A stretch of 64,000 nucleotides of DNA, taken from R-RK-3 sp963842775 (GTDB taxonomy: Bacteria; Pseudomonadota; Alphaproteobacteria; Rhizobiales; Rhodomicrobiaceae). Shown one piece after another: positions 56,929 through 64,000 of the stretch (its first letter is position 1; each line of letters opens with the position of its first letter). A program made the translations under genes and the position numbers. The notes below the pieces were generated by a model. The model was not told where the DNA came from. It saw only the letters and a list, made by a program, of their open reading frames with translations, and made no database searches. The stretch covers positions 62,001-126,000 of the forward strand of contig CAWJHQ010000016.1 of the NCBI GenBank assembly GCA_963842775.1, in the 5' to 3' direction.

Positions 56929-57327
56929 ATGTCCGATAGCAAACAGCAAGTCCGGCCGGATATCTACCCCGTGCTGCGCTACAAAAACGGCAGCAAGGCC
57001 ATGGAATGGCTGACGCAGGTTTTCGCGTTCAGCAAACACATGGAAGTGCTGGGGGCCGACGGAGAAGTCGCCCATGCGGAACTATCCTTCGGCAACGGCA
57101 TGGTCATGTTCGGCAGCGGCGGCAAACAAGGGGACGGCAATCCATGGACGACGGAACGAAGCGGAATCTATGTGGCGGTCGATGATATCGACGCCCATTA
57201 TGAGCGGGCCAAGGCGGCCGGCGCCGAAATCGTAAGGCCGCTCGCCGATACGGGCTATGGTGCGCGGGAGTATAGCGTCCGCGATCTGGAAGGGCATCTA
57301 TGGTCGTTCGGGACCTATCGCCCGTGA
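56929..57327 (+). CDS. glyoxalase/VOC-superfamily protein (PhnB-like)
   Basis: 132 residues, intact. PDIYPVLRYKNGSKAMEWLTQVFAF is the typical opening; AHAELSFGNGMVMFGS and ERSGIYVAVDDIDAHYERAKAAGAEIVRPLADTGYGAREYSVRDLEGHLWSFGTY form the second half with the C-terminal Glu-type metal position (EYSVRDLEGHLW). Substrate is unknown. It is unrelated in detail to the VOC gene at 9187. GAGC lies just before ATG 56929. Confidence 0.88.
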   Translation: MSDSKQQVRPDIYPVLRYKNGSKAMEWLTQVFAFSKHMEVLGADGEVAHAELSFGNGMVMFGSGGKQGDGNPWTTERSGIYVAVDDIDAHYERAKAAGAEIVRPLADTGYGAREYSVRDLEGHLWSFGTYRP

Positions 57328-57461
57328 GCCGGCATTTTTGCCAAGCCGACGACACGCCGCTTTCGAATGAGGAGCGGCGGAATATCACGCGACTTGTGCG
57401 ATGATCATACCGGCGCTTGCGCAGAGTGCCGATCCCGGCTGCTACCGATACTGAAAAGCCA

Positions 57462-57498
57462 ACGAAAATAAAGGCCCGCCCCTATAAGGGGTGCCTTT
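57462..57498 (-). terminator. intrinsic terminator of the Sel1-repeat gene
   Basis: On the minus strand AAAGGC-A-CCCC-TTAT-AGGGG-CGG-GCCTTT forms a long stem-loop ending in ATTTTC. It lies 24 bases after the stop at 57522. Confidence 0.7.
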
Positions 57499-57521
57499 CC
57501 GTCATTCTCTTGCGGCAATGC

Positions 57522-58571
57522 TCAGTTCTTCCCGGCGAACTGGCTTCCAAGTTCGGCGGCGCGGCGGTACCATTTCGCCGCAAGCTTGGGGTCCGCCTCC
57601 ATGCCTTTGACAAGGTACGTCTTCAGGAACTTCTCATCATAGGTTTGAGCCAGTGCGAAGGCGCCCAGCGCGCTTTGCTGCAAGGCCAGATGCTCGAAAA
57701 TCAAGCGCGCGCCCGATACGTGCCCGCGTTCCATGAGTTCACGGGCACGGCGCAGCATGGCTTGCTCGTCAGGGCCGGAAACCGCATTCGAGTCAAGGTC
57801 CGCTGTCGTATCCCTGAGCGGCGCTGAGACGGGCGTAACCGGAGCCCGGTTGGACTCCCGCTTCGGCTGAGCAGCAAGGACGCTCGCGGCCTGCTCGATT
57901 TCCGTCAGAAATACGTCTTGTTCCTGCGTGCTCCCGGCACGGGGGGGCGGCGTGTTGTCAGTCAGAGGCGGCGTATTGTCGGTCAGAGAGGGACGAAGCA
58001 ATTCTTGCGGATCGTCATCGCCGGGCTGAACACCGTAACCGGATTGAGAGTCGTTCGTCGACCCGCCATCATAAAGCACGGAGGCCGAACTCGCCGTCGC
58101 TTCCGGGACCGCGCTGACGCCGTTGCTGATGCGCGATTGATTCCATTGCGTACTGATCTGCTGGAATGCAAGGCCGACGACCGCGGCCGAGACGGAGATG
58201 GCCAGGATATTCCGGCCGCCCGAGCTTGCGCGTTTCAGACCTGCCGCATCGGGTCTGGGCCTTGGAGCGGGAGACAGGGCTTTGCCGGTCACTTCCTGAG
58301 CCATGAAAATAGGCTCCCATCCGGGAGGTGTGCCTGTCGCCGCCGCCTTGGCCTCATTATCGCGCCGTGCCGCCCGATCGAGCGCGCGTTTCAGTTCGGA
58401 TTCAAGCACGCCGGCTCCGGGATCGCTGGGATGAAGCGGGGCGCCCCAACCAGTCCGCGGGTTTTCCCGCGTCGGCGAACCTTCCCGCATCGGAACGACG
58501 GATGCTCCTCGTTCGTTTGGAAATTCATGCCCGGCGCGCTGCAAAATGCGCCGCCAAGAAACCTTATTCAT
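57522..58571 (-). CDS. single-span protein with C-terminal Sel1-like repeats
   Basis: 349 residues from ATG 58571 (MNKVSWRRILQRAG). A cytoplasmic Pro/Arg-rich N-terminus is followed by one membrane span (ILAISVSAAVVGLAFQQIS, about residue 120) and a low-complexity region with a duplicated LTDNTPP unit. Two helical Sel1/TPR-like repeats end the protein (LMERGHVSGARLIFEHLALQQSALGAFALAQTYD; GMEADPKLAAKWYRRAAELGSQFA). It may be an envelope adaptor; partners are unknown. A strong terminator follows. Confidence 0.75.
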   Translation of the reverse strand: MNKVSWRRILQRAGHEFPNERGASVVPMREGSPTRENPRTGWGAPLHPSDPGAGVLESELKRALDRAARRDNEAKAAATGTPPGWEPIFMAQEVTGKALSPAPRPRPDAAGLKRASSGGRNILAISVSAAVVGLAFQQISTQWNQSRISNGVSAVPEATASSASVLYDGGSTNDSQSGYGVQPGDDDPQELLRPSLTDNTPPLTDNTPPPRAGSTQEQDVFLTEIEQAASVLAAQPKRESNRAPVTPVSAPLRDTTADLDSNAVSGPDEQAMLRRARELMERGHVSGARLIFEHLALQQSALGAFALAQTYDEKFLKTYLVKGMEADPKLAAKWYRRAAELGSQFAGKN

Positions 58572-58971
58572 TCTTGGACTCCCCCACGCGGTACTCGATC
58601 CTGGTGCACCATAGCCCCGCAATGTGGCGATGCTGGGTTATGATGCCAAATCGAATTTAGAGAAAATTTACTTCATATGCAAAAGCTTAGCATTCCCTTA
58701 AAGCGCGCCGCCGCCGGGCTGCTGCGAAAATGTGGCGATTTCCATAGTTCTCGCCAAGAATCGCCGCCGCCAAATTGCCGGACCGCAGTCGGGGTCCCCG
58801 GCCTAAGCCCTTTTTCTAGTTGCAAAATAGGCGGTGTTGACTTCCAGTGGATCGAAAAACCGGGCGCAGTGCCGCCATGCATAAAACATACAATCGCCAA
58901 GCTGGGCATACGGATTTCTGCAGGCTGCGGACATAAAAGACGTAATATAGCGGATCGAATGGGAGGATTAC
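58572..58971. other. intergenic region between divergent Sel1-repeat gene and TRAP operon
   Basis: About 400 bases containing both promoters. GGGAGG at 58961-58966 is the ribosome site of the TRAP binding-protein gene. A frame on the minus strand (58673-59029) is Arg-rich and not supported. No gene was seen. Confidence 0.5.
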
Positions 58972-60072
58972 ATGGATAGAAGATCGTTCTTGAAGAGCGC
59001 CGCCGTCGCCGGCGCGGGCACAGCCGCATTGGCCGCGCCCGCCATCGCGCAAAGCCATCCCGAAATAAAATGGCGCCTGACGTCGAGCTTCCCGAAATCG
59101 CTCGATACGATTTTCGGCGGGGCCGTGACTTTCTCGAAATATATTGCGGAAGCCACGGACAATAAATTTCAGGTGCAGGTTTTCGCGTCCGGCGAGATCG
59201 TCCCCGGCCTGCAGGCCGCCGACGCGGTCACCAACGGCACCGTGGAATGCGCTCATACCGCCAGCTATTATTTTTGGGGCAAGGACCCGACCTTCGCCTT
59301 CGGCACCGCCGTCCCCTTCGGCTTGAATTCCCGCCAGCAAAACGCCTGGAATTATTATGGCGGCGGCATCGCCCTGATGAACGAATTCTATGACGGCTAC
59401 AACATCTACGCCTTGCCCGCCGGCAATACGGGGGCCCAGATGGGCGGCTGGTTCCGCAAGGAAATCAATACCGTTGCCGACCTGAATGGCCTGAAGATGC
59501 GCATCGGCGGTTTCGGCGGCAAGGTGATCAGCAAGCTTGGCGTGGTTCCGCAGCAGATCGCGGGCGGCGACATTTACCCGGCGCTGGAAAAAGGCACGAT
59601 CGACGCCACGGAATGGGTCGGGCCTTATGATGACGAGAAGCTCGGCTTCCAGAAGGTTGCGCCCTATTACTACTATCCCGGCTTCTGGGAAGGCGGGGCG
59701 ATGCTCCATGTCTTCTTCAACAAGGCGAAATGGGCCGAGTTGCCGCCTGCATACAAGGCCATAGCCACCGCCGCGGCCGAGGCTGCGAATGTGGACATGC
59801 TGGCCAACTACGACCACGCCAACCCTGCGGCGATCAGAAGCCTCGTCGCGAAGGGCACGCAGCTTCGCCCGTTCTCGCAGGAAATCATGCAGGCATCGTT
59901 CGAAGCGGCCCAGTCGACCTATGCCGAGCTGAACGCCAGCAATCCAAAATTCAAGAAAATCCACGACAGCATCATGGCATTCCGGAAGGACGCCTATCTG
60001 TGGGCGCAGATTTCCGAATACACCTTTGACGCGTTCATGATGGGCCAGCAGCGCGCCGGCAAACTGGGCTAA
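58972..60072 (+). CDS. dctP: TRAP transporter periplasmic binding protein (DctP family)
   Basis: 366-residue solute receptor with a Tat-type signal (DRRSFLKSAAVAGAGTAAL; cut after AIAQ). The mature part has TRAP-DctP motifs: KWRLTSSFPKSLDTI, LKMRIGGFGG with the carboxylate-binding Arg, DIYPALEKGTIDATEW and GFWEGGAMLH. Sequence features recall the TakP/2-oxoacid group, so a monocarboxylic organic acid is a plausible ligand (inference). It starts the operon with the small and large permeases. Confidence 0.93.
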   Translation: MDRRSFLKSAAVAGAGTAALAAPAIAQSHPEIKWRLTSSFPKSLDTIFGGAVTFSKYIAEATDNKFQVQVFASGEIVPGLQAADAVTNGTVECAHTASYYFWGKDPTFAFGTAVPFGLNSRQQNAWNYYGGGIALMNEFYDGYNIYALPAGNTGAQMGGWFRKEINTVADLNGLKMRIGGFGGKVISKLGVVPQQIAGGDIYPALEKGTIDATEWVGPYDDEKLGFQKVAPYYYYPGFWEGGAMLHVFFNKAKWAELPPAYKAIATAAAEAANVDMLANYDHANPAAIRSLVAKGTQLRPFSQEIMQASFEAAQSTYAELNASNPKFKKIHDSIMAFRKDAYLWAQISEYTFDAFMMGQQRAGKLG

Positions 60073-60141
60073 TTTCTCTTCCCGCCAACAGAACCCGCAA
60101 GCAGCGCCGGATCGATCCTGCGCTGTTCGCAAGGGGGCTCA

Positions 60142-60720
60142 ATGCGCTCAATGCTTCGCCTCAGCGCGGTGATCGACTGGATCACCGCCTTAATTGGTCA
60201 TGCCGTCTCCTGGCTGATTCTGGCCGCTGTATTGATCAGCGCCAGCAATGCCGTCATTCGCAAGGCCTTCGACATGAGTTCGAATGCCTGGCTGGAGCTG
60301 CAATGGTATCTGTTCAGCGCGGTATTCCTGCTCGCCGCCGCCTATGCGCTCCAGCGGAACGACCATATCCGTATCGACATCATATCGGGCATGCTGCCGA
60401 AAGCCGTGCGCAATTGGATCGATCTGCTCGGCCATCTCTTCATGCTGATGCCGTTCGCGGTTCTCATGATCTACGAGGCGGCCCCCTTCGTGTACGTATC
60501 CTACATGCAGCAGGAAAATTCCCCCAATGCCGGTGGCCTGATCCTCTGGCCGGCGAAAGCCCTGGTGTTGGCTGGGTTCTCACTGCTGGCCTTGCAGGGC
60601 ATATCGGAAATCATCAAGCGCATCGCAATCATGCGCGGCCTGATCCCAGATCCCCATGAAGGCTCGAGCGCCCATCAGATCGCCGAAGACATCGCCCCTC
60701 ATACGGAGGTACGGCCGTGA
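60142..60720 (+). CDS. dctQ: TRAP transporter small permease (DctQ family)
   Basis: 192 residues, four membrane spans. The LQWYLFSAVFLLAAAYALQRNDHIRIDI stretch is the DctQ hallmark. It overlaps the large permease gene by four bases (ATGA-type, GTGA here). Together they form the Na+-driven inner-membrane complex. Confidence 0.9.
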   Translation: MRSMLRLSAVIDWITALIGHAVSWLILAAVLISASNAVIRKAFDMSSNAWLELQWYLFSAVFLLAAAYALQRNDHIRIDIISGMLPKAVRNWIDLLGHLFMLMPFAVLMIYEAAPFVYVSYMQQENSPNAGGLILWPAKALVLAGFSLLALQGISEIIKRIAIMRGLIPDPHEGSSAHQIAEDIAPHTEVRP

Positions 60721-62441
60721 CCGCCTTCGTCATCGAGAATATGGCCCCGATCATGTTCGCCAGCCTGGTGGTGCTGCTGCTGCTCGGCTATCCCGTCGCC
60801 TTCGCGCTCGCGGCGAACGGACTGGTGTTCGCCATTATCGGCATCGAACTCGGCCTGTTTCCCCCTGTGTTCCTGCAAGCGCTGCCGGAGCGCATCTTCG
60901 GCATTATGAATAACGACACGCTGCTGGCGATTCCGTTCTTTACCTTCATGGGGTTGATCCTGGAACGGTCCGGCATGGCGGAAGACCTGCTCGACACGGT
61001 CGGTCAGCTATTCGGTCCGGTGCGCGGCGGGCTTGCCTTCGCCGTGGTGCTCGTCGGCGCTTTGCTTGCCGCGACGACCGGTGTGGTCGCCGCGTCCGTC
61101 ATCGCCATGGGCCTCATTTCCCTGCCGATCATGCTGCGCTACGGCTATGACCGGCGCGTGGCCAGCGGCGTGATTGCGGCTTCGGGCACGCTGGCGCAGA
61201 TCATCCCGCCGTCGCTCGTGCTCATCATCATGGCCGACCAGCTTGGCCGGTCGGTCGGCGACATGTATGAGGGCGCGATCATTCCCGGCCTCGTGCTGAC
61301 CGGCTTGTATATGGCCTATATCGGCATCATCGCGATGCGCTATCCGAAGGCCGCTCCGGCGCTGCCGATAGAGGCGCGCACGCTCGGCGGGGGGGTGACC
61401 TCACTCTTTGTCCTTGTTACTCTTTCGGTTGCCGCCGGCTACTTGATCATCACGTATTTTGGTCAGGGCGTTACTGAAAAAGGCATTTGGGGCGCGACCG
61501 TTTCCATGGCGCTTGCCTATGCGATCGCCCTGATCAATCGCGCCCTCAGCCTCGGTTTGCTGTCGCGGCTCGCGCAGCAGGTCATCATCGTGCTGATGCC
61601 GCCGCTGGCGCTGATCTTCCTCGTCCTCGGCACGATCTTCCTCGGCATCGCCACGCCGACCGAGGGTGGCGCCATGGGCGCAGTCGGCGCGTTGCTGATG
61701 GCGATCTCGAAGAACAGGCTGAGTTTCAGCTTGCTGCGGCAGGCGCTCGACGCCACCACGAAGCTGTCAGCCTTCGTGCTGTTCATCTTGATCGGGGCGC
61801 GGGTTTTTTCGCTGACGTTTTACGGCGTCAACGGCCATGTGTGGGTGGAGCATCTGCTGCTCTCGGTGCCGGGCGGCGAACTCGGCTTCCTGATCGTCGT
61901 CAATATTCTGGTTTTCATTCTCGCCTTCTTCCTCGATTTCTTCGAGCTGGCGTTCATCGTCGTTCCGCTGCTCGCGCCGGTCGCGGATAAGCTCGGGATC
62001 GACCTGATCTGGTTCGGCGTGCTTCTCAGCGTCAATCTGCAGACAAGCTTCATGCATCCGCCATTCGGCTTTGCGCTGTTCTATTTGCGTTCCGTGGCGC
62101 CGCGAGACCCGTATATCGACAAGATCACCGGCCGGCGGATTGCGCCGGTAACGACGGCGGAGATCTATTGGGGCGCGGTCCCTTTCGTGCTGATCCAGGT
62201 CATCATGGTGGGGCTGACGATTGCCTTTCCGCAGATGGTCACGCACTACAAATCGACTGGGACCGGCGTCGATCCGGCAAGCATCGAGATCAAGCTCCAG
62301 CCGTTCGGAGGACAGCAGGGCGCGCCGGCTTTCCAGGATTTCGGCGCGCCGCCGCCGGGCCTTGGCGGTCAGCCGGGAAGCGGGACAGCGCCGGCACCGG
62401 CGCCTGGGCCGGATCTCAGTCAGCCGCCGAAGTTCAATTGA
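60717..62441 (+). CDS. dctM: TRAP transporter large permease (DctM family)
   Basis: 574 residues, about twelve to fourteen membrane spans, with GLILERSGMAEDLLDTVGQLFGPVRGGLAFAVVLVG, ASVIAMGLISLPIMLRYGYD and ASGTLAQIIPPSLVLIIMAD, the DctM core. The C-terminal about 50 residues form a Pro/Gly/Ala/Gln-rich soluble tail (GAPPPGLGGQPGSG) that is longer than usual. A GTG start overlaps dctQ. It is followed by a palindromic repeat and convergent crtB. Confidence 0.92.
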   Translation: MTAFVIENMAPIMFASLVVLLLLGYPVAFALAANGLVFAIIGIELGLFPPVFLQALPERIFGIMNNDTLLAIPFFTFMGLILERSGMAEDLLDTVGQLFGPVRGGLAFAVVLVGALLAATTGVVAASVIAMGLISLPIMLRYGYDRRVASGVIAASGTLAQIIPPSLVLIIMADQLGRSVGDMYEGAIIPGLVLTGLYMAYIGIIAMRYPKAAPALPIEARTLGGGVTSLFVLVTLSVAAGYLIITYFGQGVTEKGIWGATVSMALAYAIALINRALSLGLLSRLAQQVIIVLMPPLALIFLVLGTIFLGIATPTEGGAMGAVGALLMAISKNRLSFSLLRQALDATTKLSAFVLFILIGARVFSLTFYGVNGHVWVEHLLLSVPGGELGFLIVVNILVFILAFFLDFFELAFIVVPLLAPVADKLGIDLIWFGVLLSVNLQTSFMHPPFGFALFYLRSVAPRDPYIDKITGRRIAPVTTAEIYWGAVPFVLIQVIMVGLTIAFPQMVTHYKSTGTGVDPASIEIKLQPFGGQQGAPAFQDFGAPPPGLGGQPGSGTAPAPAPGPDLSQPPKFN

Positions 62442-62456
62442 GGGCCGGGAGTTATC

Positions 62457-62559
62457 AGAGCATTTTCCAGTAAAGTGGGTACCGGTTTGCGTCGCGAAAA
62501 TGCGACCAAACAAGAGATAGAGCCCCGTTCCGATTCAATCGGAACGGAAAAGGCTCTAG
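62457..62559. repeat. palindromic intergenic repeat, type A, full copy
   Basis: AGAGCATTTTCCAG...CCGGTTTGCGTCGCGAAAATGC pairs GCATTTTC with GAAAATGC. A second stem has perfect arms CCGTTCCGAT/ATCGGAACGG around TCA. It matches a repeat I recall as common in Hyphomicrobiales. It separates the convergent dctM and crtB genes and may end transcription for both. Confidence 0.8.
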
Positions 62560-63539
62560 CCGCAGAGCTTAAATCCGCTCTCCAGCGCCCCGCCGGTGTG
62601 AGGGCGGGTCCAAAGGCCGTGGCGCGAGGGAATGGCGACCAGCCGCCCATGCGCATGGGACCGGGCGATCGTCGCCAGGCTCCGGGCGATGCCATAAATC
62701 TTGCGCGCCCGGCTGACCCGCGCACGCTGGTCCCAGGCCGCCGCACCGTGCCTGCGCACCAGCCGCCCGATGTCGCGGTAAACGAAACGCGCCGACGCGA
62801 TCGCCCAGGCCGAGCGGAATGAGAGCGACTTGATGCCGTGCCGCGCGGATACATAGAAGCGGTCGCTGACGGCAAGCAGGCGCTGGGACACGTCATGAAC
62901 CGCGGCTCGGTTGGCGGGATCGGCGATGGCGCCCGGCCGCACGCCCGCTTCCGCAAGCCAGTCTTCGGGCAGGTAAACGCGCCCGATCGCGGCGTCCTCC
63001 ATGATGTCGCGCGTAATATTGGTGAGCTGGAATGCGATGCCGAGATCGGAGGCGCGATCCAGCGTCGCCCCATCCCGCACACCCATGATGATCGCCATCA
63101 TCACGCCGACCACGCCCGCGACGTGATAGCAATATGAGAGGGTGTCATCGAGCGTTTCATAGCGGCGCCCCTCCACATCCATGGCGAAGCCATCGAGATG
63201 ATCGAGCAGATAGCGCTCCGGCAGCCCGCGCTCGCTGACCACGCGGTGGAGAGCGCCGAACACCATTTCATCCCACTCGCCGCGCACCGCCGCCCGCGTC
63301 TTCTCGCGCAATTCCTCCAGGCGATCACTCGCAGATCCACGCCCGGCGCGGTCCGCGGCGAAACCCAGCTCCTGGCCGTCGATCACATCGTCGCAATGCC
63401 GGCACCAGGCATAGAGCATGTAGGCGTGGGCGCGCGTGTCGGCGTCGAACAGCCGCGCGGCTGCGGCAAAGCTCTTCGAACCGTTTTCGATGCGTTCGCG
63501 GCTATATCTGACGATCTCATCCATTTTGCTGACCTGCAT
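62556..63539 (-). CDS. crtB: phytoene synthase
   Basis: Condenses two geranylgeranyl diphosphates to phytoene, the first step of carotenoid synthesis. The two Asp-rich motifs are CRHCDDVIDGQE and TRDIMEDAAIGRVYLPEDWL; DGFAMDVEGRRYET and YCYHVAGVVGVMMA are conserved. 327 residues from ATG 63539; ATG 63524 (MDEIVRYSRE) is an alternative that overlaps the crtY stop by eight bases. Transcribed with crtY. Confidence 0.93.
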   Translation of the reverse strand: MQVSKMDEIVRYSRERIENGSKSFAAAARLFDADTRAHAYMLYAWCRHCDDVIDGQELGFAADRAGRGSASDRLEELREKTRAAVRGEWDEMVFGALHRVVSERGLPERYLLDHLDGFAMDVEGRRYETLDDTLSYCYHVAGVVGVMMAIIMGVRDGATLDRASDLGIAFQLTNITRDIMEDAAIGRVYLPEDWLAEAGVRPGAIADPANRAAVHDVSQRLLAVSDRFYVSARHGIKSLSFRSAWAIASARFVYRDIGRLVRRHGAAAWDQRARVSRARKIYGIARSLATIARSHAHGRLVAIPSRHGLWTRPHTGGALESGFKLCG

Positions 63540-64000
63540 CGCCAAACCTGCCCGGTTTGAGGTTCGCATTCCGAATCTGCGTGAAAGCCTTGATAATGGG
63601 TACGGGCGGGCGGCCAATCAGTATCCGCGCTCTATCGCCATATGTCGACGCCGCGCGGTAGAACCGCTCGATCAGTGGCTCGGGCAGCTCATAGAAACGC
63701 TGCAATACCTCGTACCGCCTGTGCGGCTCGGCCGCCAGGAACAGCATCCTATTCAGCATGCGATAAAAACTGCGCTCTTTCCAGCGCTGTTTCGAGCACG
63801 CCTGGGTGAGGCGCGCGGCGTTCTCGCTCGTCATCACCGGCAACGCCGCGAGCGCGTCAGCGACGGCGACCGCATCGGGAAGCGAGTAGCCGGTGGTCGG
63901 ATGGAACAGGCATGCGCGCAGTCCGATCCTGGCCGCACCGCTACCTGCCTCGCGCCAAAATGCATCGATGTCGCCGCCCAGAAGGATGGGCAGCGTGCCG
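63517..64000 (-). CDS. crtY: lycopene beta-cyclase, C-terminal part (runs off window)
   Basis: Only the last about 160 codons are in the window. FHPTTGYSLPDAV near the start of this part, then FYRMLNRMLFLAAEP, RYEVLQRFYELPEPLIERFYRA and LIGRPPVP are characteristic of CrtY. The frame stays open to base 64000. It converts lycopene to beta-carotene. It overlaps crtB, so the two belong to one operon. Confidence 0.9.
   Translation of the reverse strand, partial: GTLPILLGGDIDAFWREAGSGAARIGLRACLFHPTTGYSLPDAVAVADALAALPVMTSENAARLTQACSKQRWKERSFYRMLNRMLFLAAEPHRRYEVLQRFYELPEPLIERFYRAASTYGDRARILIGRPPVPIIKAFTQIRNANLKPGRFGDAGQQNG

Noticed and set aside
1..64000. tRNA, rRNA, transposase, integrase or phage genes
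   Set aside because: Looked for typical T-loop sequences, DDE or tyrosine recombinase motifs and attachment duplications by eye and found none; a tRNA search program would be decisive.

Overview
The window looks like a high-GC alphaproteobacterial chromosome segment. Several gene groups point there: the lptC-lptA-lptB-rpoN-hpf-ptsN order, an Hsp20 gene beside DUF1150, DUF2849 and DUF934 flanking a sulfite/nitrite reductase, ethylmalonyl-CoA pathway genes (ccr, mcd, meaB), a malic enzyme fused to a phosphotransacetylase domain, and palindromic intergenic repeats of the kind common in Hyphomicrobiales (Rhizobiales). The genus cannot be named from this sequence. No rRNA, tRNA, CRISPR array, phage or transposase gene was found.

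Layout. 1-11.8 kb holds mostly housekeeping genes: an alpha/beta hydrolase, UvrD helicase, a DUF3754 membrane protein, PrmA, aminopeptidase P, an AraC regulator, a glyoxalase-fold protein and a class A penicillin-binding protein. 11.9-22.4 kb, all on the minus strand, is a coherent uptake locus. A sensor kinase and an NtrC-type regulator are followed by two periplasmic binding proteins, a periplasmic cyclase-family hydrolase and the livHMGF permease and ATPase genes. A textbook sigma-54 promoter, with two helically phased dyads upstream, lies between the regulator and the first binding protein. 22.5-34.9 kb holds a methyltransferase, ComF, malic enzyme, RNase D, the lpt/rpoN/hpf/ptsN block, and DUF1150 with an Hsp20 gene that has a candidate heat-shock promoter and RNA thermometer. 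35-42.6 kb has a sulfite/nitrite reductase cluster, an XRE-cupin regulator, MeaB, a hybrid kinase and a YkvA protein. 42.9-55.1 kb has a cell wall hydrolase, an unusual Phe/Ala-rich membrane protein, the apparent ccr - unknown protein - mcd operon, a P450, a small Cys-rich secreted protein and an ABC-F ATPase. 55.2-64 kb has ndk, a TerC family protein, a second glyoxalase-fold protein, a Sel1-repeat protein, a TRAP transporter, and crtB with the 3' part of crtY running off the window end.

About fifteen well-conserved genes (pepP, maeB, rpoN, lptC, lptA, cysI, mcd, the ABC-F gene and others) are broken by one-base frame changes, often at short G or C runs, with the reading continuing intact in the next frame. 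Some genes carry two to four. This pattern fits residual indel errors in the assembly better than true gene decay. These genes are annotated as single interrupted CDSs.

The strongest candidates for new biology are the sigma-54/two-component/dual binding protein locus, a 26-bp perfect palindrome upstream of ccr, the duplicated-domain protein encoded between ccr and mcd, and the putative ROSE-like thermometer upstream of hsp20.
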